From NCBI GenBank assembly GCA_002733135.1, contig NVUJ01000005.1, positions 54,773 through 118,772 of the forward strand: a stretch of 64,000 bases of DNA, written 5' to 3'. Made by a program: the position numbers and the translations under genes. Origin of the DNA: Cycloclasticus sp. GTDB lineage: Bacteria; Pseudomonadota; Gammaproteobacteria; Methylococcales; Cycloclasticaceae. Shown here piece after piece: positions 12,426-21,276 of the stretch; the stretch's first letter is position 1, and every line of letters starts with the position of its first letter. The notes below the pieces were generated by a model, which worked only from the letters and a program-made list of their open reading frames with translations, did not search any database and was not told the DNA's origin.

Positions 12426-12959
12426 TTAACAGCCCTCCATGCCTAAGCCACTGTTTGAACAGATAGTTGTTCTGCCGCGAATATTGGTGCTGACTTTTAT
12501 TTCAGCACCATCGGCTAAAGAAAATGTAGCGTTACCTGCGATGGTTTGGCCTCTTAGCGGCGTGAAGGATACGATGCCACCCGCAAAACCAACAGCGTTA
12601 CCCGTAATTAATACATTGTTGCCGTAGTCTGAACGGTTGACTACTTTTTCCACACCGTCCACCTCACATGAGTTTGCGGTTAGGCAGTCACAAGCAGCGT
12701 TAACTTTTATGCCGTAACACCACTGACTTGGGTCGACGGTATCAAATTTGAACTGGATTCTTACAGGAGTATTCCTTTTAATAGCCTCGGTTTTAGCAAA
12801 CATTAAATCGACTTGAAAACTTTCGGCGGCACCTTTTAATTTTCTTCGTTCCAATATTTCGAACATAGATGGTGCTGCTAACGCTACAAGAATGCCAAGA
12901 ATCACAACGGTGATAATTAGCTCTATCAGCGTGAAGCCTTTTTGTGTGTTTCGGTCCAT
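12426..12959 (-). CDS. fimT: Minor pilin FimT/GspH-like
   Basis: A prepilin of 177 residues with leader MDRNTQKG, cleavage before FTLIELIITVVILGILVALA, and Glu at +5. The following EILERRKLKGAAESFQVDLMFAKTEAIKRN matches the GspH/FimT family helix. Four cysteines near CYGIKVNAACDCLTANSC are predicted to lie outside the membrane and may form disulfides. It is first of the minor-pilin operon and divergent from the pilE-like gene, so the 173 bp between them holds both promoters. Confidence 0.86.
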   Translation of the reverse strand: MDRNTQKGFTLIELIITVVILGILVALAAPSMFEILERRKLKGAAESFQVDLMFAKTEAIKRNTPVRIQFKFDTVDPSQWCYGIKVNAACDCLTANSCEVDGVEKVVNRSDYGNNVLITGNAVGFAGGIVSFTPLRGQTIAGNATFSLADGAEIKVSTNIRGRTTICSNSGLGMEGC

Positions 12960-13026
12960 CTGTAAAGTTCTCCTAGTTACGCTTAATTATAGTAGCGATA
13001 TGGCGCTTATCAAGACCAATGATATA

Positions 13027-13056
13027 CCGTTTGTCTAGATAAAATAGCCGTTTGTC
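13027..13056. repeat. Nine-base direct repeat, 21 bp apart, in the fimT/pilE promoter region
   Basis: CCGTTTGTC occurs at 13027-13035 and again at 13048-13056. The 21 bp centre-to-centre distance is two helical turns, so a dimeric regulator could bind both on one face. The repeat sits between the divergent fimT and pilE genes. A binding role is inference. Confidence 0.4.
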
Positions 13057-13132
13057 GATTAGTGTGCTATTTTTTGCGTAAATGAGTTACTTTTTACTAC
13101 AACATAAGCGATTGACGCATGGGAGCGGCACC

Positions 13133-13522
13133 ATGGAAGAGAAAACTTCTAACGGATTTACTTTGATTGAACTGATGATAGTGGTGGTTATTATTGGTAT
13201 TTTGGCGGCGGTTGCCTACCCGGCCTACACGGGTTATGCACAAAAAGCACGCCGCTCAGATGCGAAACACGCCTTATTAGATATGCAGCTTAATCAAGAA
13301 AAGTGGCGGGCGAATAATATTAGGTATACAACAACTCTGGCAGATGTGTGGGGCGGAACGGATTCAATAGATGGGCACTATGCACTGTCTATTAGTAACG
13401 TGACGACTAATGCATATCTACTGACGGCCGACCCACAGGGGGTACAGCTTAAGGATACAAGTTGTGACCCTATGACATTAGATGAAAGTAGTAATAAAAC
13501 GCCTGTGGATAGTTGTTGGTAG
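13133..13522 (+). CDS. pilE: Type IV pilin, PilE-like
   Basis: A short prepilin of 129 residues: leader MEEKTSNG, then [24 protein letters not shown] with Glu at +5, the standard type IVa pilin helix. Two cysteines near the C-terminus (SCDP and SCW) make the usual disulfide-bonded D-region. An in-frame ATG at 13082 would add 17 residues before the leader; the ATG at 13133 is preferred because it gives a normal eight-residue leader. It is divergent from the fimT operon. Its size and position fit the PilE minor pilin that usually accompanies FimT/PilVWX. Confidence 0.88.
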   Translation: MEEKTSNGFTLIELMIVVVIIGILAAVAYPAYTGYAQKARRSDAKHALLDMQLNQEKWRANNIRYTTTLADVWGGTDSIDGHYALSISNVTTNAYLLTADPQGVQLKDTSCDPMTLDESSNKTPVDSCW

Positions 13523-13543
13523 CCTTTAAACAGAGTGGTTAAT

Positions 13544-13574
13544 AAAAAACCCCAAATTTGTGTGGGGTTTTTTT
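13544..13574. terminator. Bidirectional rho-independent terminator
   Basis: AAAAAACCCCA and TGGGGTTTTTT form an inverted repeat around a short loop and are flanked by A and T runs. It lies between the convergent pilE-like and pilU genes and can serve both strands. Confidence 0.85.
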
Positions 13575-13608
13575 AATGGGAGGAGCGAAAACAATAAGGC
13601 GTTATTTA

Positions 13609-14724
13609 TTAGCCGTCGTAACCTTCTATCAATTCCATATCATCATCGGCATTTGGGTCTCGTTCGCCAGCTAGTTTAATCAATAAGCGGACTTCGTTGC
13701 TAGAATCGGCATATTTAAGCGCGTTTTCGTAACTTATTTCTCCGGCAGCATAAAAACCAAATAAGGCTTGGTCAAATGTCTGCATGCCTTGCTCAGTCGA
13801 ATTTTTCATCAACTCTTTTAATTTGTGAACCTCGCCTTTTCTAATCATATCTGACGCTAGTGGCGTGTTGATTAGAATTTCGATGATAGGTTTTCTGGTT
13901 TTTCCATCGATGGCGGGTACTAATTGTTGTGCAATCAAGGCCTTCAAATTAAGCGATAAATCCATAAAGAGTTGCTGATGCGCTTCTTCTGGGAAGAAAT
14001 GAATAATACGGTCTAGTGCTTGGTTGGCATTATTAGCGTGCAACGTGGATAAACATAAATGGCCCGTTTCGGCAAAGGCTATGGCGTGGCTCATGGTTTC
14101 TCGGGAACGAATTTCGCCAATAAGAATAACGTCAGGTGCCTGCCGTAGAGTGTTTTTAAGCGCCACTTCGTATGATTCTGTATCAATGCCTACTTCTCGT
14201 TGTGTGACGACACAACCGGCGTGTTCGTGTACGTATTCAACGGGGTCTTCGATGGTAATGATATGCCCGGTGCTATTTCTATTACGGTGCCCGACCATGG
14301 CGGCGAGTGATGTTGATTTACCAGTACCCGTCGCGCCAACAAAAATAATCAGGCCGCGTTTGATCATCGCAAGATCTTCCAGCATGAGAGGAATGTTAAG
14401 TTCGGCCACGGTTGGGATGGTCGTTTCAATACGGCGCAACACCATGCCGGCATCATCTTTTTGAACGAAGGCACTGACTCGAAAACGCCCTATATCAGGA
14501 CGTTGAATAGCAAATTGGCACTCTTTAGTAGCCTCAAATTCTGTTCGTTGGTCGTCGCTCATAATGCTCTTAACAATCTCCATCGCTTGGCTAGCGCTCA
14601 ATTTAGTTTTCGAGACTTCTTGCAATACGCCATTAACCTTTAAGGTGGGCGCGCGACTAGATGTAATGAACAAGTCCGACGCTTGTTTTTGAACAACCAG
14701 TTGTAAAAGGGCATCAAAATCCAT
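13609..14724 (-). CDS. pilU: PilT/PilU family type IV pilus retraction ATPase, PilU type
   Basis: A cytoplasmic hexameric motor that assists PilT in pulling pili back. At 371 residues it has Walker A GATGTGKST at residues 130-138, an Asp box with ITIEDPVEYVH, Walker B (DVILIGEIRSRET) and a His box (GHLCLSTLHANNA). The PilT-specific AIRNLIRE motif is absent; the corresponding segment reads ASDMIRKGEVHKL. That, and its place after pilT, identify it as PilU. The C-terminal acidic tail is also common in PilU. It starts 15 bp downstream of pilT in the same operon. Confidence 0.93.
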   Translation of the reverse strand: MDFDALLQLVVQKQASDLFITSSRAPTLKVNGVLQEVSKTKLSASQAMEIVKSIMSDDQRTEFEATKECQFAIQRPDIGRFRVSAFVQKDDAGMVLRRIETTIPTVAELNIPLMLEDLAMIKRGLIIFVGATGTGKSTSLAAMVGHRNRNSTGHIITIEDPVEYVHEHAGCVVTQREVGIDTESYEVALKNTLRQAPDVILIGEIRSRETMSHAIAFAETGHLCLSTLHANNANQALDRIIHFFPEEAHQQLFMDLSLNLKALIAQQLVPAIDGKTRKPIIEILINTPLASDMIRKGEVHKLKELMKNSTEQGMQTFDQALFGFYAAGEISYENALKYADSSNEVRLLIKLAGERDPNADDDMELIEGYDG

Positions 14725-14739
14725 GTGTGTCTCCTATTG

Positions 14740-15777
14740 CTAGCTAAAGGCTTTTTTGTCGACGGCCTTTTTTCTGGCATCTTGTCTTGTTATAAGGCCA
14801 CTTTGAACCAATTCGGTCATATGCTGATCGAGTGTTTGCATGCCGTCTTTACGGCTAGTCTGAATGGTTGAGTACATTTGGGCAATCTTATCTTCTCGGA
14901 TTAGATTTCGAATAGCTGCGGTACCCGTCATAATTTCCCATGCGGCTATTCGTCCACCACCAATTTTTTTCATTAGTGTTTGGGCAATAACGGCGCGTAA
15001 AGACTCAGATAGCATGGATCTAACCATGCCTTTTTCACCTTCAGGAAAAACGTCAATAATACGGTCAATGGTTTTGGCAGCAGAGCTCGTGTGTAAGGTT
15101 CCAAACACCAAGTGGCCGGTTTCAGCCGCAGTCAAGGCTAGTCGAATTGTTTCCAAGTCTCGCATTTCGCCCACAAGAATAATATCTGGGTCTTCACGAA
15201 GAGCCACACGCAGAGCTTCGCTAAAGCCGTGAGTATGTTTGCCGACCTCGCGCTGGTTAATCAGGCACTTTTTGCTTTTATGTACGAATTCGATGGGGTC
15301 TTCAATAGTGAGAATATGCTCATAAACATTGTCGTTCTTGTAATCCATTAGGGCGGCAAGCGTGGTTGATTTACCGGAACCAGTTGGCCCCGTAACTAAT
15401 ACAATGCCGCGCGGCACATTGATAATCTCTTTGAAGGATTGAGGGCAATTCAGGTCTTCTAAGCTCAAAATATCCACAGGAATAGTTCTGAAAACCGCAG
15501 CTATGCCGCGATCCTGATTAAAAGCATTGACTCGAAAACGAGCTACACCAGGGAGTTCAAATGAGAAATCAACCTCAAGAAACTCTTCTAAGTCACGTCT
15601 TTGCTTATCATTCATTATGTCGTAAATCATGCTATGAACTTCTTTATGTTCAAGCTCTGGCATATTAATTCTACGGATATCACCATCGACACGAATCATT
15701 GGGGGTAAGCCTGCTGAAAGGTGTAAATCGGAAGCGTTATTCTTTGTACTAAAGGATAATAAGTCTGTAATGTCCAT
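14740..15777 (-). CDS. pilT: Type IV pilus retraction ATPase PilT
   Basis: The main retraction motor, giving twitching motility and DNA uptake in type IV pilus systems. It has 345 residues, with Walker A GPTGSGKST at 130-138, ILTIEDPIEFVH, DIILVGEMRDLET (Walker B) and GHLVFGTLHT (His box). The diagnostic AIRNLIRE sequence is present near residue 288. It is the first gene of pilT-pilU, with its promoter in the 146 bp shared with the divergent yggS. This pairing (yggS-proC on one side, pilTU on the other) is the same as in pseudomonads and many other gammaproteobacteria. Confidence 0.96.
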   Translation of the reverse strand: MDITDLLSFSTKNNASDLHLSAGLPPMIRVDGDIRRINMPELEHKEVHSMIYDIMNDKQRRDLEEFLEVDFSFELPGVARFRVNAFNQDRGIAAVFRTIPVDILSLEDLNCPQSFKEIINVPRGIVLVTGPTGSGKSTTLAALMDYKNDNVYEHILTIEDPIEFVHKSKKCLINQREVGKHTHGFSEALRVALREDPDIILVGEMRDLETIRLALTAAETGHLVFGTLHTSSAAKTIDRIIDVFPEGEKGMVRSMLSESLRAVIAQTLMKKIGGGRIAAWEIMTGTAAIRNLIREDKIAQMYSTIQTSRKDGMQTLDQHMTELVQSGLITRQDARKKAVDKKAFS

Positions 15778-15923
15778 GTTTTAAATCCGTTTACTTAGTT
15801 AGCTTTGTAATTTGTATAATGCGTAATAAGTGATTTACTAATAGTCGACTAACTTAGAAAATAACATTAACGCCCGAACTTGTAAATTTTGTATTAATTC
15901 AAGTATAGACACGAATTTAGATA

Positions 15924-16607
15924 ATGCCTCTTTTATTACAACGATATTTTGCTCAACGACAAGTCATTGACGCCTTGCAGAGAAAGCATGGGTTGGCTGT
16001 TACGGCTGTGAAGTTACTGGCGGTGAGTAAAACAAAACCAGCTGAAGATATTCTTGCTTTGTATAAAGCCGGCCAGCGTGATTTCGGTGAAAACTACTTG
16101 CAAGAAGCGCTGCAAAAAATACGTCAGTTAGCGCACTTAGACATAGCTTGGCATTTTATTGGGCCGATTCAGTCGAATAAAACGCGAGACATTTCGCGGT
16201 ACTTTGATTGGGTACATAGTGTTGATCGTATGAAAATTGCTAGGCGACTTGACGAGCAACGCTCTAGTCAACAACCAGCGTTAAATATTTGTTTACAAGT
16301 TAATATTGACGACGAGCCATCTAAATCAGGGTTTAAATTCGATGAGTTGGCACTAATTATTGAGCCAATATTGACGTTACAAAACATAAGACTGCGTGGA
16401 TTGATGACGATACCTAAGGCGGGTAAGAGTGACGTTGAACAAAGAATCTCGTTTAAGAAATTGGCGAAAGCCAAAGAGCAGCTAAATGAACAGTTTGGCC
16501 TACAGCTAGATACCTTGTCGATGGGTATGAGTGGTGATATAGAAGCTGCCCTTATAGAGGGTTCTACAATGGTGAGAATTGGGACAGCCATTTTTGGTGC
16601 TAGGTAG
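15924..16607 (+). CDS. yggS: YggS family pyridoxal phosphate homeostasis protein
   Basis: A fold-type III PLP-binding protein of 227 residues without known catalytic activity, which keeps vitamin B6 and amino-acid pools in balance. The PLP lysine lies in LLAVSKTKP (about residue 35). FGENYLQEA, WHFIGPIQSNK and LSMGMSGD are the conserved family motifs, and the last plus GTAIFG bind the phosphate. It starts the yggS-proC-yggT cluster and is divergent from pilT. Confidence 0.95.
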   Translation: MPLLLQRYFAQRQVIDALQRKHGLAVTAVKLLAVSKTKPAEDILALYKAGQRDFGENYLQEALQKIRQLAHLDIAWHFIGPIQSNKTRDISRYFDWVHSVDRMKIARRLDEQRSSQQPALNICLQVNIDDEPSKSGFKFDELALIIEPILTLQNIRLRGLMTIPKAGKSDVEQRISFKKLAKAKEQLNEQFGLQLDTLSMGMSGDIEAALIEGSTMVRIGTAIFGAR

Positions 16608-16691
16608 GTTAAGAATGTTATATCTCATCAAGTGGTACGCACGCCGGTTCGGTATAATGCAGTACTTTTTAATTTTTAATGAAATAGACAT

Positions 16692-17519
16692 ATGAAGACA
16701 CAGCAAATTGGGTTTATTGGTGGTGGCAATATGGCGAGCAGCCTTATTGGTGGGCTAGTCAGCAATGGGTATCCGGCCGACAAGGTAACAGTCTGTGATT
16801 TGGACGCGGAGAAACTCGCGTATTTAGGTGAAGCATTTGGCGTTAACACGACGCAAGATAGTCAGGCATTGGTATCAATGGTCGATGTGTTGGTGCTGTC
16901 AGTTAAACCCCAACATATGCAACCGGTTGTTGAAGCAGTGCAAACAGCTGCGCAACAAAAAAAACCAGTTGTTGTATCGATAGCTGCCGGTATTAGGGTG
17001 GAGGCTATAGAGCGTTGGATTGGCGGTGATATGCCAATTGTACGGTGTATGCCAAATACCCCTGCATTGGTTAAAACAGGCGCCACGGGATTGTTTGCTA
17101 ACGAACAAGTGAGTGAAAACCAAAAGGATCAAGTTGAATCATTACTACGTGCAGTGGGCGTTACTGTTTGGCTAAGAACAGAAAGTGAATTAGATGCCGT
17201 TACTGCCTTGTCAGGCAGTGGTCCGGCGTACTTCTTTATGATGATGGAAGCGTTAGAAGCGGCAGCAATAGAAGCAGGGTTGGATCAAAAAACGGCTCAG
17301 TTATTAACACAAGAAACGGCCTTGGGTGCGGCTAAAATGGCGCTGGAGTCTAGCGAATCTGCTGGCGTGTTGCGTCAGCGCGTCACTTCTCCAGGCGGCA
17401 CAACTGAACGCGCTTTGGGCGTGATGAATGACCGAGGCTTGCCAAGCATTTTTCAAGAAGCGGTGCTAGCGGCTAGAGATCGTTCGATAGAATTGTCTGA
17501 CGAATTAGGAGGCAACTGA
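16692..17519 (+). CDS. proC: Pyrroline-5-carboxylate reductase
   Basis: The last step of proline synthesis: NAD(P)H reduction of 1-pyrroline-5-carboxylate. It has 275 residues, with the N-terminal Rossmann motif IGFIGGGNMASSLIGGL, the middle VRCMPNTPALV segment, and the C-terminal signature region ALSGSGPAYFFMMMEAL through VTSPGGTTERAL. It lies 84 bp after yggS; TATAAT at 16653-16658 could be its own -10 box. Its stop overlaps the yggT start (TGATG), so the two are translationally coupled. Confidence 0.96.
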   Translation: MKTQQIGFIGGGNMASSLIGGLVSNGYPADKVTVCDLDAEKLAYLGEAFGVNTTQDSQALVSMVDVLVLSVKPQHMQPVVEAVQTAAQQKKPVVVSIAAGIRVEAIERWIGGDMPIVRCMPNTPALVKTGATGLFANEQVSENQKDQVESLLRAVGVTVWLRTESELDAVTALSGSGPAYFFMMMEALEAAAIEAGLDQKTAQLLTQETALGAAKMALESSESAGVLRQRVTSPGGTTERALGVMNDRGLPSIFQEAVLAARDRSIELSDELGGN

Positions 17520-18082
17520 TGCCCGATGGTTATCTCTCTAACCCACTAATTTTTCTTATCAACGCGGTCGTTGGTGCTTATATTTTTGTGCTCATTTTTA
17601 GGGTGTTGTTGCAAGCTACATCGGCCGACTCACGCAACCCCGTGTCTAGTTTCATTATAAAGGCGACACAATGGCCTTTAAAAATAATAAAGCCAATTTT
17701 CCCTACCTTTAAAGGTATTAATTTATCAGCCATTGTCTTAATGTTGGCGTTACAGATGCTGGTTATTTTTATTGCAGTATCAGGCGGCCCCAGTATTTTG
17801 GCGGTCTTTATTGCTAGTATTATCGAACTGGTAGGCAATGTTATTGATGTCTTTCTCTACAGTATTTTTGCGACGGTGATTATCAGTTGGATTAATCCTG
17901 GGACCTATAACCCAGTCGTTAGCTTATTGTATAAAATTACTGAACCAGTTCTTAAGCCGTGCCAAAAAGTTATTCCGCCGATTGGCGGTTTGGACTTAAG
18001 TCCAATGGTAGCTTTATTGGGGCTACAGGTGTTAAAGATGTTGTTAATACCCCCGCTTCGTTCATTGATGTATGCCGTTTGA
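17519..18082 (+). CDS. yggT: YggT family membrane protein
   Basis: A 187-residue inner-membrane protein with two copies of the YggT domain, each with two hydrophobic segments (about residues 10-35 and 65-85, then 90-115 and 160-180). The repeated motif runs RNPVSSFIIKATQWPLKIIKPIFP in copy one and INPGTYNPVVSLLYKITEPVLKP in copy two. The family is linked to osmotic-stress tolerance and appears beside yggS and proC in many proteobacteria. The start overlaps the stop of proC. Confidence 0.92.
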   Translation: MPDGYLSNPLIFLINAVVGAYIFVLIFRVLLQATSADSRNPVSSFIIKATQWPLKIIKPIFPTFKGINLSAIVLMLALQMLVIFIAVSGGPSILAVFIASIIELVGNVIDVFLYSIFATVIISWINPGTYNPVVSLLYKITEPVLKPCQKVIPPIGGLDLSPMVALLGLQVLKMLLIPPLRSLMYAV

Positions 18083-18246
18083 TGATTATTGCTGGGATGA
18101 TGAAAACTTCGTTTTTAATGTATTTTTACCAACCATTTGCGAGCAGAAATGCATTGCCTGGCGTGCATGATAATGCCGTTAAAATAGCAATAACATCGCT
18201 CCGTAAACGGATAAGGTTACTCTCGCCGTTGACTTGCTTCAGCGAG

Positions 18247-18945
18247 TTATTGGCTAGCGACGGACCGAAAAATCAGGTCCCAAACACCGTGGCCAAGGCG
18301 TAGGCCGCGATTTTCAAATTTGGTTAGCGGTCTGTGATCAGGCCGTTCGGCATACCCAGAATCATTCGTATTAATAAAACCTTGGTGGGTATTGAGTGTA
18401 CCCATGATATGTTCAGCATAATTCTCCCAATCGGTAGCGGCATGAAATGCCCCGCCAGTTTTTAGTTTTGAGTGAATCAGGTCTAAAAACGATGCTTGAA
18501 CGAGACGGCGTTTATGGTGCCGTTTTTTATGCCAAGGGTCGGGGAAAAATAATTGCACGCAGTCCAAACTGCTTTCTGGAATGGCGTGAAGCAGTACGTC
18601 AATGGCGTCAGTATCAAAAACGCGAACATTATCGAGTTCTTTTTCCAACACAAGACGAAGTAGGTGGCCAACACCAGGACGATGTACTTCAATGCCAATA
18701 AAATTTCTTTCAGGACTGCTGCTGGCCATCTCAGCAAGGCTCTCACCATTACCAAAGCCTATTTCAAGTGTAATAGGATGGTCGTTAGCGAAAAGTTCGG
18801 TAGGGTTGATTTGTATGGTGGGATTCAAACCATACATAGGCCAGCCCGTTTTAATCGCCGTTTCTTGCCCCGGCGTTAACCGACCTTCGCGCTTTACAAA
18901 ACTGCGTATACGACGCATAAAATTGGGGTTTGCAGGGTCAATCAT
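18247..18945 (-). CDS. trmB: tRNA (guanine-N7-)-methyltransferase
   Basis: It makes m7G46 in the variable loop of tRNAs using S-adenosylmethionine. It has 232 residues, with the SAM motif [15 protein letters not shown] near residue 60 (about 60-74), the acidic end of strand two at [10 protein letters not shown], and the TrmB signature [17 protein letters not shown] near residue 138. The C-terminal [15 protein letters not shown] is also conserved. It starts 12 bp after the thiSG stop and is the last gene of an apparent aroG-thiSG-trmB unit. The 164 bp to the convergent yggT stop hold no clear terminator. Confidence 0.95.
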   Translation of the reverse strand: MIDPANPNFMRRIRSFVKREGRLTPGQETAIKTGWPMYGLNPTIQINPTELFANDHPITLEIGFGNGESLAEMASSSPERNFIGIEVHRPGVGHLLRLVLEKELDNVRVFDTDAIDVLLHAIPESSLDCVQLFFPDPWHKKRHHKRRLVQASFLDLIHSKLKTGGAFHAATDWENYAEHIMGTLNTHQGFINTNDSGYAERPDHRPLTKFENRGLRLGHGVWDLIFRSVASQ

Positions 18946-18957
18946 GGGTAAAAAATA

Positions 18958-19932
18958 TTAGATAAGGCCGTCCAACGGTGAAGACGCTGATGCATAACGA
19001 CGGCGAGGCATTCGGCCAGCAAGGAAGGCTTCTCTGCCAGCCTGCACGGCTTTTTTCATGGAAGATGCCATAAGAACGGGGTCCTTAGCGTGGGCTATAG
19101 CTGTATTCATTAGTATGCCGTCGCAACCTAATTCCATACCAATCGCAGCATCTGATGCGGTGCCAACACCGGCGTCTACAATGATAGGTACATTGGCATT
19201 TTCGATAATAGTTAAAATATTATAAGGGTTGCGGATGCCTAACCCCGAACCTATTGGTGCGGCCAAAGGCATAACGGCTACGCAGCCCAGTTCTTCTAAT
19301 CGTTTAGCGATAATCGGGTCATCGTTGGTGTATACCATTACGTCAAAACCTTCCTTCACCAAAATTTCTGCGGACTCTAGGGTCGCTGTTATATCTGGGA
19401 AGAGGGTTTTTTTATCACCGAGTACTTCGAGTTTAACGAGCTTATGTCCACCGAGTAATTCGCGTGCAAGGCGGCACGTTCTCAACGCGTCCTTAGCGGT
19501 AAAACAACCAGCGGTGTTGGGTAAGATGGTGTATTTATCAGGAGAAATGACGTCCAATAGATTGGGTTCGCCAGGGTTCTGTCCAATGTTTGTTCTACGA
19601 ATAGCAACCGTTACGATGTCGGCGCCACTCATTTCTATCGCGGCCTGTGTTTCCGCTATGTCTTTATATTTACCTGTGCCGACTAATAACCTTGATGAAA
19701 AAGTTTGGCCTGCTACGACAAAATTATCTGGTTGGCCGCCGCCAATAGCTTGGACTATTTCCACGATGTCACCCTCATTAAGCTGAATAGTATTGTATTG
19801 GTCTGCCGGCTGTATTTCTTCATTAAGCTCAACAGCTATGCGTTTGTCAGATAACCCCATTTGTTTCACCAGCTGCTCAAGCGTGCAGCTGTTTTCACAG
19901 TTGAGTGAGTTACCGTTTACGCGTATGTCCAT
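18958..19932 (-). CDS. thiG: ThiS-ThiG fusion: sulfur carrier plus thiazole synthase
   Basis: One reading frame of 324 residues. Residues 1-66 form a ThiS ubiquitin-like sulfur carrier ending in GGG (64-66). After a QPDN linker, residues 71-324 form a complete ThiG thiazole synthase: [13 protein letters not shown], the Schiff-base lysine in LVKLEVLGD (Lys167), VDAGVG, and [14 protein letters not shown]. ThiG makes the thiazole phosphate of thiamine from deoxyxylulose phosphate, dehydroglycine and the ThiS thiocarboxylate. In separate ThiS the terminal Gly-Gly must be free to be adenylated; here it is internal, with no stop codon (GGC GGC GGC CAA). It either needs cleavage or the fusion works differently. 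17 bp separate it from the upstream aroG-like gene. Confidence 0.93.
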   Translation of the reverse strand: MDIRVNGNSLNCENSCTLEQLVKQMGLSDKRIAVELNEEIQPADQYNTIQLNEGDIVEIVQAIGGGQPDNFVVAGQTFSSRLLVGTGKYKDIAETQAAIEMSGADIVTVAIRRTNIGQNPGEPNLLDVISPDKYTILPNTAGCFTAKDALRTCRLARELLGGHKLVKLEVLGDKKTLFPDITATLESAEILVKEGFDVMVYTNDDPIIAKRLEELGCVAVMPLAAPIGSGLGIRNPYNILTIIENANVPIIVDAGVGTASDAAIGMELGCDGILMNTAIAHAKDPVLMASSMKKAVQAGREAFLAGRMPRRRYASASSPLDGLI

Positions 19933-19949
19933 AAAGAGGAGCTTACTTA

Positions 19950-21029
19950 TTAGTTGTTAGCAATATCCACTTTACCTGCTCGACGAGTACGCACGGCAGT
20001 GGCTAGTTCTTCTAATAGTTGAACGCTGCTGTCCCAATCGATGCATGCATCGGTAATGCTTTGGCCATATACAAGTTCTTGGCCTTCTACTTGATCTTGG
20101 CGTCCGGCAACTAAGTGGCTTTCAATCATCACGCCACTGATACGCATATCACCACCAGCAATTTGTCCGGCAACATCTGTACCGACGATCATTTGGCGTT
20201 CGTGTTTTTTGCTACTATTTGCGTGACTTAAGTCAATCATCATATGCAAGTTAACACCGGCTTTGCCTAATTCACTGGCAGCTGATTCAACACTTTCAGC
20301 GTCATAGTTAGGGGCTTTGCCACCACGTAAAATCAAATGGCAATCTTCATTGCCAGCTGTTTTAAAGATGGCAGAACGGCCTTGTTTGGTCACAGATAAA
20401 AAGTGATGTGGGCGAACTGCTGCACCAATAGCATCCACGGCTACTTTAATGGTTCCATCAGTGCCATTTTTGAAACCCACAGGGCAAGATAGACCAGATG
20501 ATAACTCACGATGGGTTTGGCTTTCGGTTGTTCTTGCGCCAATTGCGCCCCATGCAATAAGGTCAGACACGTATTGCGGGGTAATAAGGTCTAGGTATTC
20601 TGTTGCAGCGGGTACACCTTTAGAGTTTAGTTCTAACAATAAGGCTCGAGCCATGTGCACGCCTTTATTGATGTCAAAACTCTCGTCAAGGTCAGGGTCG
20701 TTGATTAAGCCTTTCCAACCAACGGTGGTTCTTGGTTTTTCAAAATACACGCGCATGACAATGATAAGGTCTTTAGAAAGGCTATCAATGTAGGGTTTTA
20801 ACCGAGTTGCATAGTCCATGGCGGCTTCCGTATCGTGCACTGAGCACGGGCCAATAACCACGAGTAAACGATCATCCTCACCATGTAAAACCTCATGAAT
20901 GGCTTGCCTTGCAGCGGCGGTGGTTTCGGCAGCTGTTGCAGTAATAGCTAACTGTTGGTGAAGCTGTTCAGGAGAAATAATCTCTTCCGTCGTAAGAATT
21001 CTAGTGTCGTCTGTTTGAATTGTGCTCAT
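19950..21029 (-). CDS. aroG: 3-deoxy-7-phosphoheptulonate synthase, class I (AroG/F/H type)
   Basis: The first step of the shikimate pathway, joining phosphoenolpyruvate and erythrose 4-phosphate. At 359 residues it matches the class I enzymes. Conserved segments include [55 protein letters not shown] and the metal-binding DLSHANSSK. The N-terminal region is the feedback-control extension; which aromatic amino acid inhibits it cannot be judged safely from sequence, so the symbol is by family only. It heads the minus-strand group with thiSG and trmB; 247 bp upstream, shared with the divergent asmA-like gene, hold the promoters. Confidence 0.93.
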   Translation of the reverse strand: MSTIQTDDTRILTTEEIISPEQLHQQLAITATAAETTAAARQAIHEVLHGEDDRLLVVIGPCSVHDTEAAMDYATRLKPYIDSLSKDLIIVMRVYFEKPRTTVGWKGLINDPDLDESFDINKGVHMARALLLELNSKGVPAATEYLDLITPQYVSDLIAWGAIGARTTESQTHRELSSGLSCPVGFKNGTDGTIKVAVDAIGAAVRPHHFLSVTKQGRSAIFKTAGNEDCHLILRGGKAPNYDAESVESAASELGKAGVNLHMMIDLSHANSSKKHERQMIVGTDVAGQIAGGDMRISGVMIESHLVAGRQDQVEGQELVYGQSITDACIDWDSSVQLLEELATAVRTRRAGKVDIANN

Positions 21030-21276
21030 AAGTAATCAGTTAGTACCAATCTGTGAAACCAGATAAAAATTTAAAATGGCTGGGAATAATACATTTAATT
21101 GATTGATTTTACCCGTTATTTTGAAAAATATGGCTCGAAATAATAAATAATTTACAGTGAGCTATGGCGGTTGTGCCAGGAAATTTAACCTGGGTAACAT
21201 TAAATTCATACAACGTTAACAAAAGACTGATATATTTCTATAGTGAATTAACGCATATATAAATGGAGATGGAGCA

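Noticed and set aside
14024..14464. Plus-strand frame inside pilU
   Set aside because: Shadow of the PilU Walker/His-box region.
19229..19786. Plus-strand frame of 185 codons inside the thiS-thiG fusion
   Set aside because: Shadow of ThiG; no start signals, composition follows the opposite codon pattern.
21030..21276. TPP riboswitch for the thiS-thiG gene
   Set aside because: The leader of the aroG-thiSG-trmB group has neither the CTGAGA nor the conserved second-arm motif that I would expect.
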